This document shows, piece after piece, positions 9,058 to 16,892 of a DNA stretch of 64,000 nt; position 1 is the stretch's first letter; each line of letters opens with the position of its first letter. Position numbers and translations under genes: made by a program. Below the pieces are notes generated by a model. That model made no database searches, was not told where the DNA came from, and saw only the letters and a list, made by a program, of their open reading frames with translations. The DNA is from Saccharothrix sp. ALI-22-I (GTDB lineage Bacteria > Actinomycetota > Actinomycetes > Mycobacteriales > Pseudonocardiaceae), in assembly GCF_001984175.1 (NCBI RefSeq), contig NZ_MTQP01000064.1, positions 124,001 through 188,000 on the forward strand, given 5' to 3'.

Positions 9058-9681
9058 TCAGCGCTCCAGGCCGGTGTCCACCGCCGGGCGCAGCACGCCC
9101 ATCTGCTCGTGGTCGGCGTCGGTCAACGACGGCGCGACGGCGGGCGTGGGCTGCGGGGTGTTGCCCTGCGCGGGCGTGGGCACCGGGTCCTCGCCGCCGG
9201 GGGCGACGAGCACGAGGGCACCGAGCATGAGACCGGAGACGACCACGCCCGCACCCTGGCGTGCGCGTTTACCCCCGAAGAGCCCTGCACCGAAGCGGCC
9301 ACCGCCGCTCGTTCCGAAAGGGCGGGTCTGTCCCAACACGGGACCGCTGCCGAACGCGACCCGGTCGGGCCGCTGCACCGTGACGAGTTGACCGTCCTCG
9401 GTGACCGCGAGGCCGTCCGGCGCGCTGGGCAGCTCGACTTCCTGCGGGATCGCGCCCAACCTGGCCAGCAGACCGGCCGGCGCGCACGGGGCGTCGGCAC
9501 CGCGCACGGCGGACCGCGCCTGCTGCTGCGAATACGCCTCGGCCGCGCAGAACGGGCAGCGCGCCAGGTGCGCGGACGCCCTGCTGTGCGCCGAGGCCGA
9601 CAGCTCGCCGTCGACGAAGGCGACGACCGCGTCGGGCAGCAGGTGCTGCTCGGGCAGTTGCCAACCTCGCAGGTCGGTCAT
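9058..9681 (-). CDS. rseA: Zinc-binding anti-sigma factor RseA-like
   Basis: A 207-residue protein with an N-terminal ZAS domain. The HxxxCxxC motif is visible in [14 protein letters not shown] middle segment is followed by one hydrophobic stretch ([19 protein letters not shown]) and a Pro/Thr-rich tail. Its ATG (9681) overlaps the sigE stop codon, giving stoichiometric translation with the sigma factor it should bind. In mycobacteria RseA is a cytoplasmic or membrane-associated redox-sensitive anti-SigE. The possible membrane helix here is a deduction from hydrophobicity. Confidence 0.92.
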   Translation of the reverse strand: MTDLRGWQLPEQHLLPDAVVAFVDGELSASAHSRASAHLARCPFCAAEAYSQQQARSAVRGADAPCAPAGLLARLGAIPQEVELPSAPDGLAVTEDGQLVTVQRPDRVAFGSGPVLGQTRPFGTSGGGRFGAGLFGGKRARQGAGVVVSGLMLGALVLVAPGGEDPVPTPAQGNTPQPTPAVAPSLTDADHEQMGVLRPAVDTGLER

Positions 9682-10343
9682 GCAGAGTCCTCCTGAACCA
9701 GACCCCGACGGCGTTCCAGTGCGACCCGCAGAGCCTGCCGGCCCCGGTGGATCCTGCTCCTCACGGTACCCAGTTTGACGCCGAGGGTGGCGCCGATCTC
9801 CTCGTAGGAGAGTCCTTCCACGTCACACAGCACGACGGCGGCGCGGAACTCGGGCGGCAACTCGTCGAGCGCGGCCTGGAGCTCCGGGTCGAGGTGCGTG
9901 TCGGCGTAGATCTCCTCGGGCGTCGGGTCGTCGCCCGGGATGCGGTCGGTCTCCTCCGGCAGGGCCTCCATGCGCACGCGCGAGCGGCGGCGGGCCATGT
10001 CGAGGAAGAGGTTCGTGGTGATGCGGTGCAGCCAGCCCTCGAACGTGCCGGGCTTGTAGGACGCGAGGGACCGGAACACCCGGATGAACGTCTCCTGGGT
10101 CAGGTCCTCGGCGTCGTGCTGGTTGCCGGTCAGGCGGTAGGCCAGCCGGTAGACCCGGTCGGCGTGGTCGCGGACCACTTGGTCCCACGAGGGCGCGATC
10201 CAGTCCGCGTCGTCGATGGGCGCGGTCGGTGCGGCGGTCGGCTGCTTCATCGGGCGGTTAAGCACCTCCACTGGGCTGGCTGCCCTGCTGCACGGGTCAA
10301 CGCTCGGCTTCCCTGACGTGTTCCCGATGGTCTTGCTCGTCAT
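9678..10343 (-). CDS. sigE: ECF RNA polymerase sigma factor SigE
   Basis: A 221-residue extracytoplasmic-function sigma factor. Region 2 reads [24 protein letters not shown] and [13 protein letters not shown], and region 4 [22 protein letters not shown] with [14 protein letters not shown]. These match mycobacterial SigE very closely. The start is uncertain: the ATG at 10343 gives a variable N-terminus of about 40 residues, while an ATG at 10250 has GGAGG 12 nt upstream. TCTCAG repeats at 11-bp spacing lie 40-68 nt upstream of 10343, and TATAAG (10371-10376) is a possible -10. The gene is followed by rseA and htrA in one operon. Confidence 0.95.
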   Translation of the reverse strand: MTSKTIGNTSGKPSVDPCSRAASPVEVLNRPMKQPTAAPTAPIDDADWIAPSWDQVVRDHADRVYRLAYRLTGNQHDAEDLTQETFIRVFRSLASYKPGTFEGWLHRITTNLFLDMARRRSRVRMEALPEETDRIPGDDPTPEEIYADTHLDPELQAALDELPPEFRAAVVLCDVEGLSYEEIGATLGVKLGTVRSRIHRGRQALRVALERRRGLVQEDSA

Positions 10344-10370
10344 GCGTTGGGACCTAGAGTGACGGGTTCC

Positions 10371-10410
10371 CTTATAACCATCGTGAGAGTGGGCTGAGAG
10401 CACGCTGAGA
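10371..10410 (-). promoter_or_regulatory. sigE promoter region with three 11-bp-spaced TCTCAG-type direct repeats
   Basis: On the sigE strand three half-sites occur: TCTCAG (10405-10410), TCTCAG (10394-10399) and TCTCAC (10383-10388), each exactly 11 bp apart. OmpR/PhoB-family regulators bind such direct repeats at one-helical-turn spacing. The last copy sits where a -35 box would lie if TATAAG (10371-10376) is the -10, as for an activator. The same array is found before the response-regulator gene at 57966-58001. Confidence 0.6.
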
Positions 10411-10468
10411 ATCCGGGTTGTCGCCGAGAACGGCCCGAACCGCCGCCGGCGGCGTTAGCCTTCCTGCT

Positions 10469-11095
10469 GTGGATGCGCCGACGCGCGAGTACGTGGAGCG
10501 CTACCTGCCCGAGGACGCCGTGGTCAAGGCCGCCAGGGCTCGTGGCGCCGAGTTGGGATGCGTGCCGATCGGGTCCGGCGGCGGGGCGGCGTTGCGGTTC
10601 CTCGCCGCGGCGTTGCAGGCCAAAGCCGTGGTCGAGATCGGCACGGGCGCCGGTGTCGGCGCGTTGTACCTGCTCGGCGGCATGCCCGCGACCGGCGTGC
10701 TGACCTCGATCGATGTCGCGCCGGAACACCAGCGGGCGGCGCGGGTGGCGTTCGCGGAGGCGGGCATCGCGGTGTCCCGGACCCGGTTGATCATGGGTCG
10801 GGCGCTGGAGGTGCTGCCCCGGTTGACCGACGGCGCGTACGACCTGGTGTTCGTGGACGCGGCCAAGTCGGAGTACCCGAAGTACCTGGAGGAGGGCGTC
10901 CGGCTGCTGCGGCCGGGCGGGGTGATCGCGTTCGACAACGTGCTGTGGCACGGACGCGTGGTCGACCCGTCACAACGGGACCCGGACACGGTGGCGATGC
11001 GGGAAGTGGCGCGGGCCGTGCGGGACGACGACCGCCTGGTGGCCGTGATCCTGCCCTTGGGCGACGGGCTGCTGGTAGCGGCAAAGACCGCCTGA
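10469..11095 (+). CDS. SAM-dependent O-methyltransferase (class I, methyltransferase_3)
   Basis: A 208-residue Rossmann methyltransferase. The SAM-binding motif VEIGTGAGVGALYLL (near residue 55) is followed by the acidic SIDVAPEHQ, then DLVFVDAAKSEYPKYLE with the metal-binding Asp, and FDNVLWHGRV, all typical of the catechol/caffeoyl-CoA O-methyltransferase-like family. The start is the GTG at 10469, 7 nt after TAGCCT (10456-10461), so the transcript is probably leaderless. It is divergent from sigE, the same neighbourhood as in mycobacteria (Rv1220c). The substrate is unknown. Confidence 0.9.
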   Translation: MDAPTREYVERYLPEDAVVKAARARGAELGCVPIGSGGGAALRFLAAALQAKAVVEIGTGAGVGALYLLGGMPATGVLTSIDVAPEHQRAARVAFAEAGIAVSRTRLIMGRALEVLPRLTDGAYDLVFVDAAKSEYPKYLEEGVRLLRPGGVIAFDNVLWHGRVVDPSQRDPDTVAMREVARAVRDDDRLVAVILPLGDGLLVAAKTA

Positions 11096-11204
11096 CCCCT
11101 CGCTCGACCGCCCGACACGCCCAAGCCCACCAAGCCCGTCTGGCTGCACTTGACGCCGCACCCGCGCACCCCCGAACTCGAACCCCGGCGCACCGGCACA
11201 CCTG

Positions 11205-11228
11205 CGGACCGGCGGACCGGCGGACCGG
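11205..11228. repeat. Short tandem repeat, three copies of CGGACCGG
   Basis: Three perfect 8-bp units lie in the 400-bp convergent spacer between the O-methyltransferase and glxA-type genes, just before repeat copy 1. The rest of the spacer upstream (11096-11204) is CCC-rich without recognisable genes. Confidence 0.6.
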
Positions 11229-11242
11229 CGAGCCAGGCAACG

Positions 11243-11353
11243 GCTTCGCAGGGGTCCTCGCCAAGGGGACCCCTGCTTTTATCCTGCCGGAGGGGTCCGA
11301 CAATTTCGCGTGGTCAGAGCGCCGCTGTGGATAACCGACCGGGTTGTGGACAG
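11243..11353 (+). repeat. Dispersed hairpin/DnaA-box repeat, copy 1
   Basis: The element starts GCTTCGCAGGGGTCC. A perfect 10-bp stem (11248-11257 with 11267-11276, 9-nt loop) is followed by TTTT, resembling a terminator. The conserved core continues to GACAATT, then a 19-nt spacer, then CTGTGGATAA, the reverse complement of the DnaA box TTATCCACA (11326-11334). A one-mismatch box follows at 11345-11353. AGGGGTCC at 11291-11298 could pair with the second stem arm instead. The remaining spacer, 11354-11495, is G-rich with degenerate GGCGGTCGCGGACAGG-like units and no gene. Confidence 0.85.
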
Positions 11354-11495
11354 CTGTTGTCGGGCTGCGGACGGCCGGGCGGTGGTGGACGGCCAGCGGT
11401 CGGTTGCCGACGGGTGGGGCGGTTGCGGACGAGGCAGGGCGGTCGCGCGCAGGCGGGGCGGTCGCGGACAGGCGAGGCGGGGCGGTTGGTGCTGG

Positions 11496-12455
11496 TCAGG
11501 GGCCGAAGCGGTGGCGGTAGGCGCTGGGGGTCAGGCCGGTGCGGCGGTGGAAGTGGGCTCTCAGGTTGGACGGCGATCCGAGGCCGCTTCGGCGGGCGAC
11601 GACGTCCAGGCGTGATTCGCCGCGCTCGATGAGGCTGCGTGCGAGGTCCACTCGTTCGGCGGTCAGCCAGGCCAGCGGCGTGGTGCCGAGTTCGGCTTGG
11701 AACCGGCGGTGCAGGGTGGCTTGGCTGACGGCGGCACGGCCGGCCAGCGCGGCGACGGTCAGGGGCTCGTCCAGGTGTGCCCTCGCCCAGGTCAGGACGT
11801 CGGCCAGTGAGTCGTCCGGCACCTCGGGCACCGGGCGGGTGACGAACTGGCGTTGGCCGCCGTCACGGTGGGCGGCGAAGACCAGGCGTCGGGACACCGT
11901 GTTCACCACCTCGGTCCCGTGGTCCTGCCGGATCAGGTGCAGGCCCAGGTCCAGGGCCGCGGCACTGCCGGCTGCCGTGTAGATCTGGTCGTCTTGCACG
12001 TACAGCACATCCGGGACCAGCGTCACCTGCGGAAACAGCTCACCGAACAGGTCGGCCCACTGCCAGTGCGTGGTGGCGCGACGGCCGTCCAGCAAGCCCG
12101 CGTGCGCCAGCGTGAACGCGCCGGTGCAGAAGCTGACCAAGCGCGCGCCCCGCTCGTGAGCACGGCGGACCGCGTCGAGCAGCGGTTCCGGCGGGCGGAC
12201 CCAGCTGTCCGGCCGGTTGGACACGATCACGGTGTCAGCGCCGTCGACCTCCGCCAAAGAGGGAACCCCAGTGAGGGTGAAGAAGCCGTGGTTCATCCGC
12301 ACCGGCCCCATGGCGCTCAACGTGAACGAGTACCAGGGCCGATCGCCGAGCTCCGGCCGGCGCAGCCCGAACAGCTCGGTCCCCACGCCCATCTCGAACG
12401 GGTTCGAGCCGGAGTCGACGATCATCACCACGCGGTGCGAGGATTCTGGCGGCAT
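11496..12455 (-). CDS. GlxA family transcriptional regulator (DJ-1/PfpI plus AraC HTH)
   Basis: A 319-residue regulator. The N-terminal half is a class-I-glutamine-amidotransferase-like DJ-1/PfpI domain with a Cys nucleophile-elbow-like segment (RLVSFCTGAFTLAHAGLLDG). The C-terminal 110 residues are an AraC/XylS double helix-turn-helix (VAALAGRAAVSQATLHRRF and LDVVARRSGLGSPSNLRAHF). It lies divergent from a cupin gene with a short gap of about 50 nt and may control it, which is inference. The DJ-1 domain in such regulators is thought to sense metabolites rather than act as a peptidase. Confidence 0.93.
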   Translation of the reverse strand: MPPESSHRVVMIVDSGSNPFEMGVGTELFGLRRPELGDRPWYSFTLSAMGPVRMNHGFFTLTGVPSLAEVDGADTVIVSNRPDSWVRPPEPLLDAVRRAHERGARLVSFCTGAFTLAHAGLLDGRRATTHWQWADLFGELFPQVTLVPDVLYVQDDQIYTAAGSAAALDLGLHLIRQDHGTEVVNTVSRRLVFAAHRDGGQRQFVTRPVPEVPDDSLADVLTWARAHLDEPLTVAALAGRAAVSQATLHRRFQAELGTTPLAWLTAERVDLARSLIERGESRLDVVARRSGLGSPSNLRAHFHRRTGLTPSAYRHRFGP

Positions 12456-12508
12456 GTGCGATTCCTAGCACTCACACCGACGTGACGGCACCGCCCAGCA
12501 TCAGCGGC

Positions 12509-12922
12509 ATGGATCCGATCAACCTCACCGAAGCGCTGGCCAGCTTCGACGCCCTGTGGAGCCCGCGCATCGTCACCACGGTCAACGACTACGACATCCG
12601 CGTCGCCAAAGTCCGCGGCGAACACCTCTGGCACGCCCACGACGACACCGACGAGTTCTTCCTCGTCCTCGAAGGCCGGCTCGACATCGCCTTGGAGGAC
12701 CGCACGGTGCACCTGGAGCAGGGCGACGTGTTCGTGGTCCCCCGAGGCGCACGGCACAAGCCGTCGTCGGAGGCCGGCGCGCGCATCCTGATGATCGAGC
12801 CCAGCGGCACGTCGACCGTCGGGGACCGCCACGAGGAGGTCCCCGACCACGTCGACGCGACCGCCGGCCACGCACTCACCGGCCACGCGCTCGCCGGCCA
12901 CGACGAGGTCAGTGGGCGGTGA
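12509..12922 (+). CDS. Cupin domain protein
   Basis: A 137-residue single-domain cupin. The metal-binding motif [15 protein letters not shown] (His, His, Glu) and the second motif [10 protein letters not shown] (His) are present, so a metal-dependent beta barrel is expected. The ATG at 12509 ([10 protein letters not shown]) matches the usual family start; a GTG at 12482 could add nine residues. The last 14 bp overlap the 3' end of glgC on the other strand. The enzymatic role is unknown; regulation by the divergent GlxA-type gene is plausible. Confidence 0.87.
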   Translation: MDPINLTEALASFDALWSPRIVTTVNDYDIRVAKVRGEHLWHAHDDTDEFFLVLEGRLDIALEDRTVHLEQGDVFVVPRGARHKPSSEAGARILMIEPSGTSTVGDRHEEVPDHVDATAGHALTGHALAGHDEVSGR

Positions 12923-14123
12923 CACCCTTCCCGAGCACGGTCACCCCACCCGCCGACACGGTGTAGCGCTGCCGGTCCGTCGCCGGGTCCACGCCGATCA
13001 GCGCGCCGTCGGGCACCACGACGTTCTTGTCCAGGATGGCCCGCCGCACCACCGCCCCGCGCCCGATCCGCACGCCCGGCAGCAGCACGCTGCCCTGCAC
13101 CACCGACCCGGTCTCCACGACCACGTCCGAGCTGATCACCGACCCGTGGATGGTGCCGGAGATGATCGACCCCGGCCCCACCATGGAGTCCTCGGCACTG
13201 CCGCCCGCGATGAACTTCGCGGGCGGCAACGGCGGGGTCGCCGTCCGGATCGGCCACGCCTGGTTGTAGAGGTTGAACACCGGCCGCACCGACACCAGGT
13301 CCATGTGCGCGTCGTAGTAGGCGTCGATGGTCCCCACGTCACGCCAGTAGCCGCGGTCCCGGTCGGTCTCGCCCGGCACCTGGTTGTCGGCGAAGTCGTA
13401 GACGTGCGCCTGCCCCTGGTCGACGAGCATCGGGATGATGTCGCCGCCCATGTCGTGGTCGGAGTCGGGGTTGGCCGCGTCCGCGCGCAACGCCTCGATC
13501 AGCGCCTCCGTGGTGAACACGTAGTTGCCCATCGACGCGAAGGTGACCTCCGGGTCGCCCGGCACGTGCGGCGGGTCCGACGGCTTCTCCAGGAACCGGG
13601 TGATCAGCCCGAACTCGTCGGAATCGATGCAGCCGAACGCCTTGGCCTCGGTCCGCGGCACCCGGATGCCCGCGACGGTGACGCCCGCCCCGGTCTCCAC
13701 GTGCTGGTCCACCATCTGCCCGGGGTCCATCCGGTAGACGTGGTCGGCGCCGAAGATGATCACGTGCTCCGGCTTCTCGTCGTTCACCAGGTTCAGCGAC
13801 TGGAAGATCGCGTCCGCGCTGCCGGTGTACCAGCGCGGCCCGAGCCGCTGCTGCGCGGGCACCGGCGTGACGTACTGGCCGAGCACATTGGACAGTCGCC
13901 AGGTGGTCGAGATGTGGCGGTCCAGGGAATGGGATTTGTACTGGGTGAGCACGCAGAGCTTGACGAAACCCGCGTTCACCAGGTTGGACAGGACGAAGTC
14001 CACCAGCCGGTAGTTACCGCCGAAGGGCACCGCCGGCTTTGCCCGGTCGGCGGTCAACGGCCACAACCGTTTGCCTTCGCCACCGGCGAGGACAATTCCT
14101 AGAACATGCGGTTGCCCTTTCAC
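12909..14123 (-). CDS. glgC: Glucose-1-phosphate adenylyltransferase
   Basis: A 404-residue enzyme that makes ADP-glucose from ATP and glucose-1-phosphate. The pyrophosphorylase signature [13 protein letters not shown] lies at the N-terminus, with [16 protein letters not shown], the substrate loop FLEKP and a C-terminal left-handed beta-helix of hexapeptide repeats. The GTG start (14123) lies 7 nt after TAGGGT (14131-14136, complement), so the mRNA is probably leaderless. The gene is divergent from glgM, and the two supply the maltose-1-phosphate/alpha-glucan pathway. The 3' end overlaps the cupin gene by 14 bp. Confidence 0.96.
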   Translation of the reverse strand: MKGQPHVLGIVLAGGEGKRLWPLTADRAKPAVPFGGNYRLVDFVLSNLVNAGFVKLCVLTQYKSHSLDRHISTTWRLSNVLGQYVTPVPAQQRLGPRWYTGSADAIFQSLNLVNDEKPEHVIIFGADHVYRMDPGQMVDQHVETGAGVTVAGIRVPRTEAKAFGCIDSDEFGLITRFLEKPSDPPHVPGDPEVTFASMGNYVFTTEALIEALRADAANPDSDHDMGGDIIPMLVDQGQAHVYDFADNQVPGETDRDRGYWRDVGTIDAYYDAHMDLVSVRPVFNLYNQAWPIRTATPPLPPAKFIAGGSAEDSMVGPGSIISGTIHGSVISSDVVVETGSVVQGSVLLPGVRIGRGAVVRRAILDKNVVVPDGALIGVDPATDRQRYTVSAGGVTVLGKGVTAH

Positions 14124-14130
14124 AGCAACG

Positions 14131-14220
14131 ACCCTAACCGGGTCGGCACCGGCTCACCAACGGCGAAGTAACGCAGACTCGCCTCGTTCACCCGGCTGCC
14201 CCCGGCTGCGGGGTTACGGT
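14131..14220. promoter_or_regulatory. Divergent leaderless promoters of glgC and glgM
   Basis: On the minus strand TAGGGT (14131-14136) precedes the glgC GTG by 7 nt; on the plus strand TACGGT (14215-14220) precedes the glgM GTG at 14228 by 7 nt. Both fit the actinobacterial TANNNT -10 with transcription starting at or next to the start codon. About 80 bp separate the two -10 boxes. No clear -35 is seen. Confidence 0.6.
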
Positions 14221-14227
14221 GAGCGGC

Positions 14228-15385
14228 GTGCGAATTGGACTGCTCACACGGGAGTACCCGCCAGAGGTCTACGGCGGGGCTGGGGTGCACGTCGGTTTCC
14301 TGGTGCCGAGGTTGCGCGAACTGGTCGACGTGGACGTGCACGCCTTCGGCGGGCCGCGCGCGGACGCCAGGGCGCACAACGCGGCGCACGGGCTGGAACA
14401 GGCGAACGCCGCGTTGGCCACCCTGTCGGTGGACCTGGAGATGGCCGCCGCGCTGGGCGACGCGCAGCTCGCGCACTCGCACACCTGGTACGCCAACATG
14501 GCCGGTCACCTGGCCAAACTGCTCCACGGCATCCCGCACGTGGTGACCGCGCACTCGCTGGAGCCGCGCCGGCCGTGGAAGGCCGAGCAGCTCGGCGGCG
14601 GCTACCGGATCTCCTCGTGGGTGGAGCGCACCGCGTACGAGGCGGCGGACGCGGTGATCGCGGTCAGCGAGGGTATGCGGGCCGACGTGCTGGACTGCTA
14701 CCCGGCGTTGGACCCGGCGCGGGTGCACGTGGTCCGCAACGGGATCGACACCTCGGCTTACCACCCTGTTTCCGAAACCGATGCGCTGGTCCGGCACGGG
14801 ATCGACCCGGACCGACCGATCGTGACGTTCGTGGGGCGGATCACCCGGCAGAAGGGTGTCGGCCACCTGGTCGCCGCCGCGCACCGGATCTCGCCGGACG
14901 CGCAGATCGTGCTGTGCGCGGGCGCGCCGGACACCCCGGAGATCGCCGAGGAGACACGCCTGGCGGTGGCGGAGCTGGCGGCGGCCCGGCCGGGGGTGTT
15001 CTGGATCCGGGAGATGCTCCAGCCGGCCGAGGTGCGGCAGATCCTGAGCCGTTCGACGGTGTTCGTGTGCCCGTCGGTGTACGAGCCGCTGGGCATCGTG
15101 AACCTGGAGGCGATGGCGTGCGGGACGGCCGTGGTGGCGTCCGACGTCGGCGGCATCCCGGAGGTCGTGGACCACGGGCGCACCGGGCTGCTCGTGCACT
15201 ACGACGAGAAGGACGTCGAGACGTACCGGACGGCGTTGGCGGACGCCGTGAACGAGGTGCTGGCCGATCCGGAGCGGGCGGCGGCGTTCGGCGCGGCCGG
15301 GCGGCAGCGGGCCATCGAGGAGTTTTCCTGGGCGACCGTGGCCGAGCAGACGGTGGCCGTGTACCGCGCCGCGTTGGGTTCGTGA
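14228..15385 (+). CDS. glgM: GT4 glycosyltransferase, alpha-maltose-1-phosphate synthase GlgM
   Basis: A 385-residue GT-B glycosyltransferase. It begins with the family hallmark LLTREYPPEVYGGAGVHV, continues with AHSHTWYANMAG, and in the C-terminal domain has FVGRITRQKGVGHL and the GT4 EX7E motif (EPLGIVNLEAMA). Actinobacterial proteins of this type transfer glucose from ADP-glucose to glucose-1-phosphate, making maltose-1-phosphate for GlgE. The start at 14228 is preferred over a GTG at 14219 because TACGGT lies 7 nt upstream and homologues begin at the same motif. It is divergent from glgC. Confidence 0.94.
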   Translation: MRIGLLTREYPPEVYGGAGVHVGFLVPRLRELVDVDVHAFGGPRADARAHNAAHGLEQANAALATLSVDLEMAAALGDAQLAHSHTWYANMAGHLAKLLHGIPHVVTAHSLEPRRPWKAEQLGGGYRISSWVERTAYEAADAVIAVSEGMRADVLDCYPALDPARVHVVRNGIDTSAYHPVSETDALVRHGIDPDRPIVTFVGRITRQKGVGHLVAAAHRISPDAQIVLCAGAPDTPEIAEETRLAVAELAAARPGVFWIREMLQPAEVRQILSRSTVFVCPSVYEPLGIVNLEAMACGTAVVASDVGGIPEVVDHGRTGLLVHYDEKDVETYRTALADAVNEVLADPERAAAFGAAGRQRAIEEFSWATVAEQTVAVYRAALGS

Positions 15386-15409
15386 GCACGCGTTTCTGTG
15401 CCGCACAGC

Positions 15410-15434
15410 GATCCCTTAACAGCGTTAAGTGATC
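15410..15434. promoter_or_regulatory. Inverted repeat, candidate operator upstream of the lipoprotein gene
   Basis: GATC(C)CTTAAC and GTTAAG(T)GATC flank a 3-nt centre, giving an almost perfect 25-bp dyad. TTGACA (15437-15442) follows directly and could be a -35, though no matching -10 is evident. The dyad lies 24 nt after the glgM stop codon. Confidence 0.5.
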
Positions 15435-15458
15435 GTTTGACACCGTAGTGTGACGGGC

Positions 15459-15526
15459 GCCACCCCCATCCGAGTGCAACCGGAGGGGGTGGCAATCGCC
15501 TTTACCCAGTAGGGGCAACTACTGGG
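15459..15526 (+). promoter_or_regulatory. Two stem-loops in the leader of the lipoprotein gene
   Basis: Hairpin 1 pairs GCCACCCCC (15459-15467) with GGGGGTGGC (15485-15493). Hairpin 2 pairs CCCAGTAG (15505-15512) with CTACTGGG (15519-15526) around a 6-nt loop and ends 7 nt before the ATG, so it covers the region where a ribosome would bind. Hairpin 1 could also end the glgM transcript, although no T-run follows. Confidence 0.5.
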
Positions 15527-15533
15527 GGCGGCA

Positions 15534-16892
15534 ATGCGATGGCTTGTTCTCCTGCTCGCGTTGGTGGCTGGTGGGTGTGCGACGCCCGCGTTCAGCGCCG
15601 AGCAGGTCAGGTTGACCATCGAGGGCCGGGCGGTGTTGGACGCGCCCGGCTTACAGGCGCGCGCCGAGGCCGAGCTGAGCTACACGTTGTCGTTCGGCTA
15701 CGTGGCCCGGACCGGCAAGGAGGCGGTGAGCTGCTGGTTCGCCCGAACCGGCAAGGCGTTCGAGATCGACACCCGGCTGTGGTGCGGTCCGGTGCAGGTG
15801 CCCGGCACCGCGGCCGCCACCGACTGGGTGCCGGTGCCGTTGAAGGAGGTCGAGCGGGACGACTCCGGGGTGCGGCTGGAGGTCCAGCCGCCGCAGGTGC
15901 CCCCGCTGGGCTCGCGGAGCACACCGGTGGGGAAGCTGGTGCGCACCGACGGCCGGGAGACCAGCGCCGACCAGGGCGTCGGCGAGGCCGGTCCGGACTT
16001 CCTGGCGGTGCTTCCCGACGACGGCCAAGCGCTCGACCCCGCGTCCGCGACGGTGCGGGACGACCAGCTCGAAGTGCACGTGACGGGGTACTCGTCGCCG
16101 TCGGTGTGGCCGACGGCCGAAGGTGACCTGCGGGCCGAGCACGGGGTGGCGTTACGGGTGCTGCGGGTCCGGGTGACCCGGCACAGCGAGGTCGACTCGG
16201 CGTTCGGGCAGACACCGTGGCGCGGCTGGCTGCCGCAGCCGCCCGAGCTGGCGCTGGACGTGCCGGGGCGGCGGCACCGGCTGCCCGCCGACCGGATGCC
16301 GGACAACGGGTCGGCGCTGATCGTCTACACGGTGCCGGTCACGGGCGGGGCGGAGTCGCTGGTGCTCAACACCGTGGGGGCGAAGTCGCTGGAACAGCGG
16401 GTCGAGGTGCCGTCGGGGCTGGTCATCGGTGACGCGCCCGTGGTGCTGCGGCGTGCTCCCGGACCGGAGTCGATGTCGGTGTCGACGCCGGTGGCGGTGG
16501 GCGCGCCGGAGCCGACCGGGTCGGTGGAGGTCGTGCGGGCGCGGTTGGGGCGGCAGCGGCCGGTGTTGTCCAACGGGCAGTACGAACTGGCCACGGTGGG
16601 TCCCGGGATGGCGTTGTTGGAGCTGCGGTTGGAGGGGCACGGGGTGCCGAGCGTGCTCGGGGCGGGGCAGACGGCGGGTCTGCTGGCGGTGACGCTGCCG
16701 AACGGGGAGCCGGCGCGTCAGGTCGGCGCGCGTCACGGCGGGGACACGTTTCCAGTGGCCGTGGTGTTCGAGGTGCCGGAGGACGTGCGGTCGGTGTCGT
16801 TCTCGGTGACGTCGGGGACGGTGACGTTGCCTCAGTTGGGCACGGTCGCGGTGACCGGTGGTGCGGCGGTCGGCGTGCCGCTCGACTTCTGA
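15534..16892 (+). CDS. Large predicted lipoprotein of unknown function
   Basis: A 452-residue secreted protein. The N-terminus is a lipoprotein signal peptide with a lipobox ending LVAGGC (Cys15), so a membrane-tethered extracytoplasmic location is expected. The rest is Val/Thr/Gly-rich with many short beta strands, and I see no known domain. The leader contains a dyad and two hairpins. The 3' end overlaps the converging MFS gene by 61 bp. It may be specific to this lineage; no function is proposed. Confidence 0.8.
   Translation: MRWLVLLLALVAGGCATPAFSAEQVRLTIEGRAVLDAPGLQARAEAELSYTLSFGYVARTGKEAVSCWFARTGKAFEIDTRLWCGPVQVPGTAAATDWVPVPLKEVERDDSGVRLEVQPPQVPPLGSRSTPVGKLVRTDGRETSADQGVGEAGPDFLAVLPDDGQALDPASATVRDDQLEVHVTGYSSPSVWPTAEGDLRAEHGVALRVLRVRVTRHSEVDSAFGQTPWRGWLPQPPELALDVPGRRHRLPADRMPDNGSALIVYTVPVTGGAESLVLNTVGAKSLEQRVEVPSGLVIGDAPVVLRRAPGPESMSVSTPVAVGAPEPTGSVEVVRARLGRQRPVLSNGQYELATVGPGMALLELRLEGHGVPSVLGAGQTAGLLAVTLPNGEPARQVGARHGGDTFPVAVVFEVPEDVRSVSFSVTSGTVTLPQLGTVAVTGGAAVGVPLDF

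Noticed and set aside
11150-11632. A plus-strand frame covering repeat copy 1, coding SSPRGPLL-like residues
   Set aside because: The same peptide-like stretch recurs at every repeat copy in differing frames, so it reflects the DNA element and not a protein.
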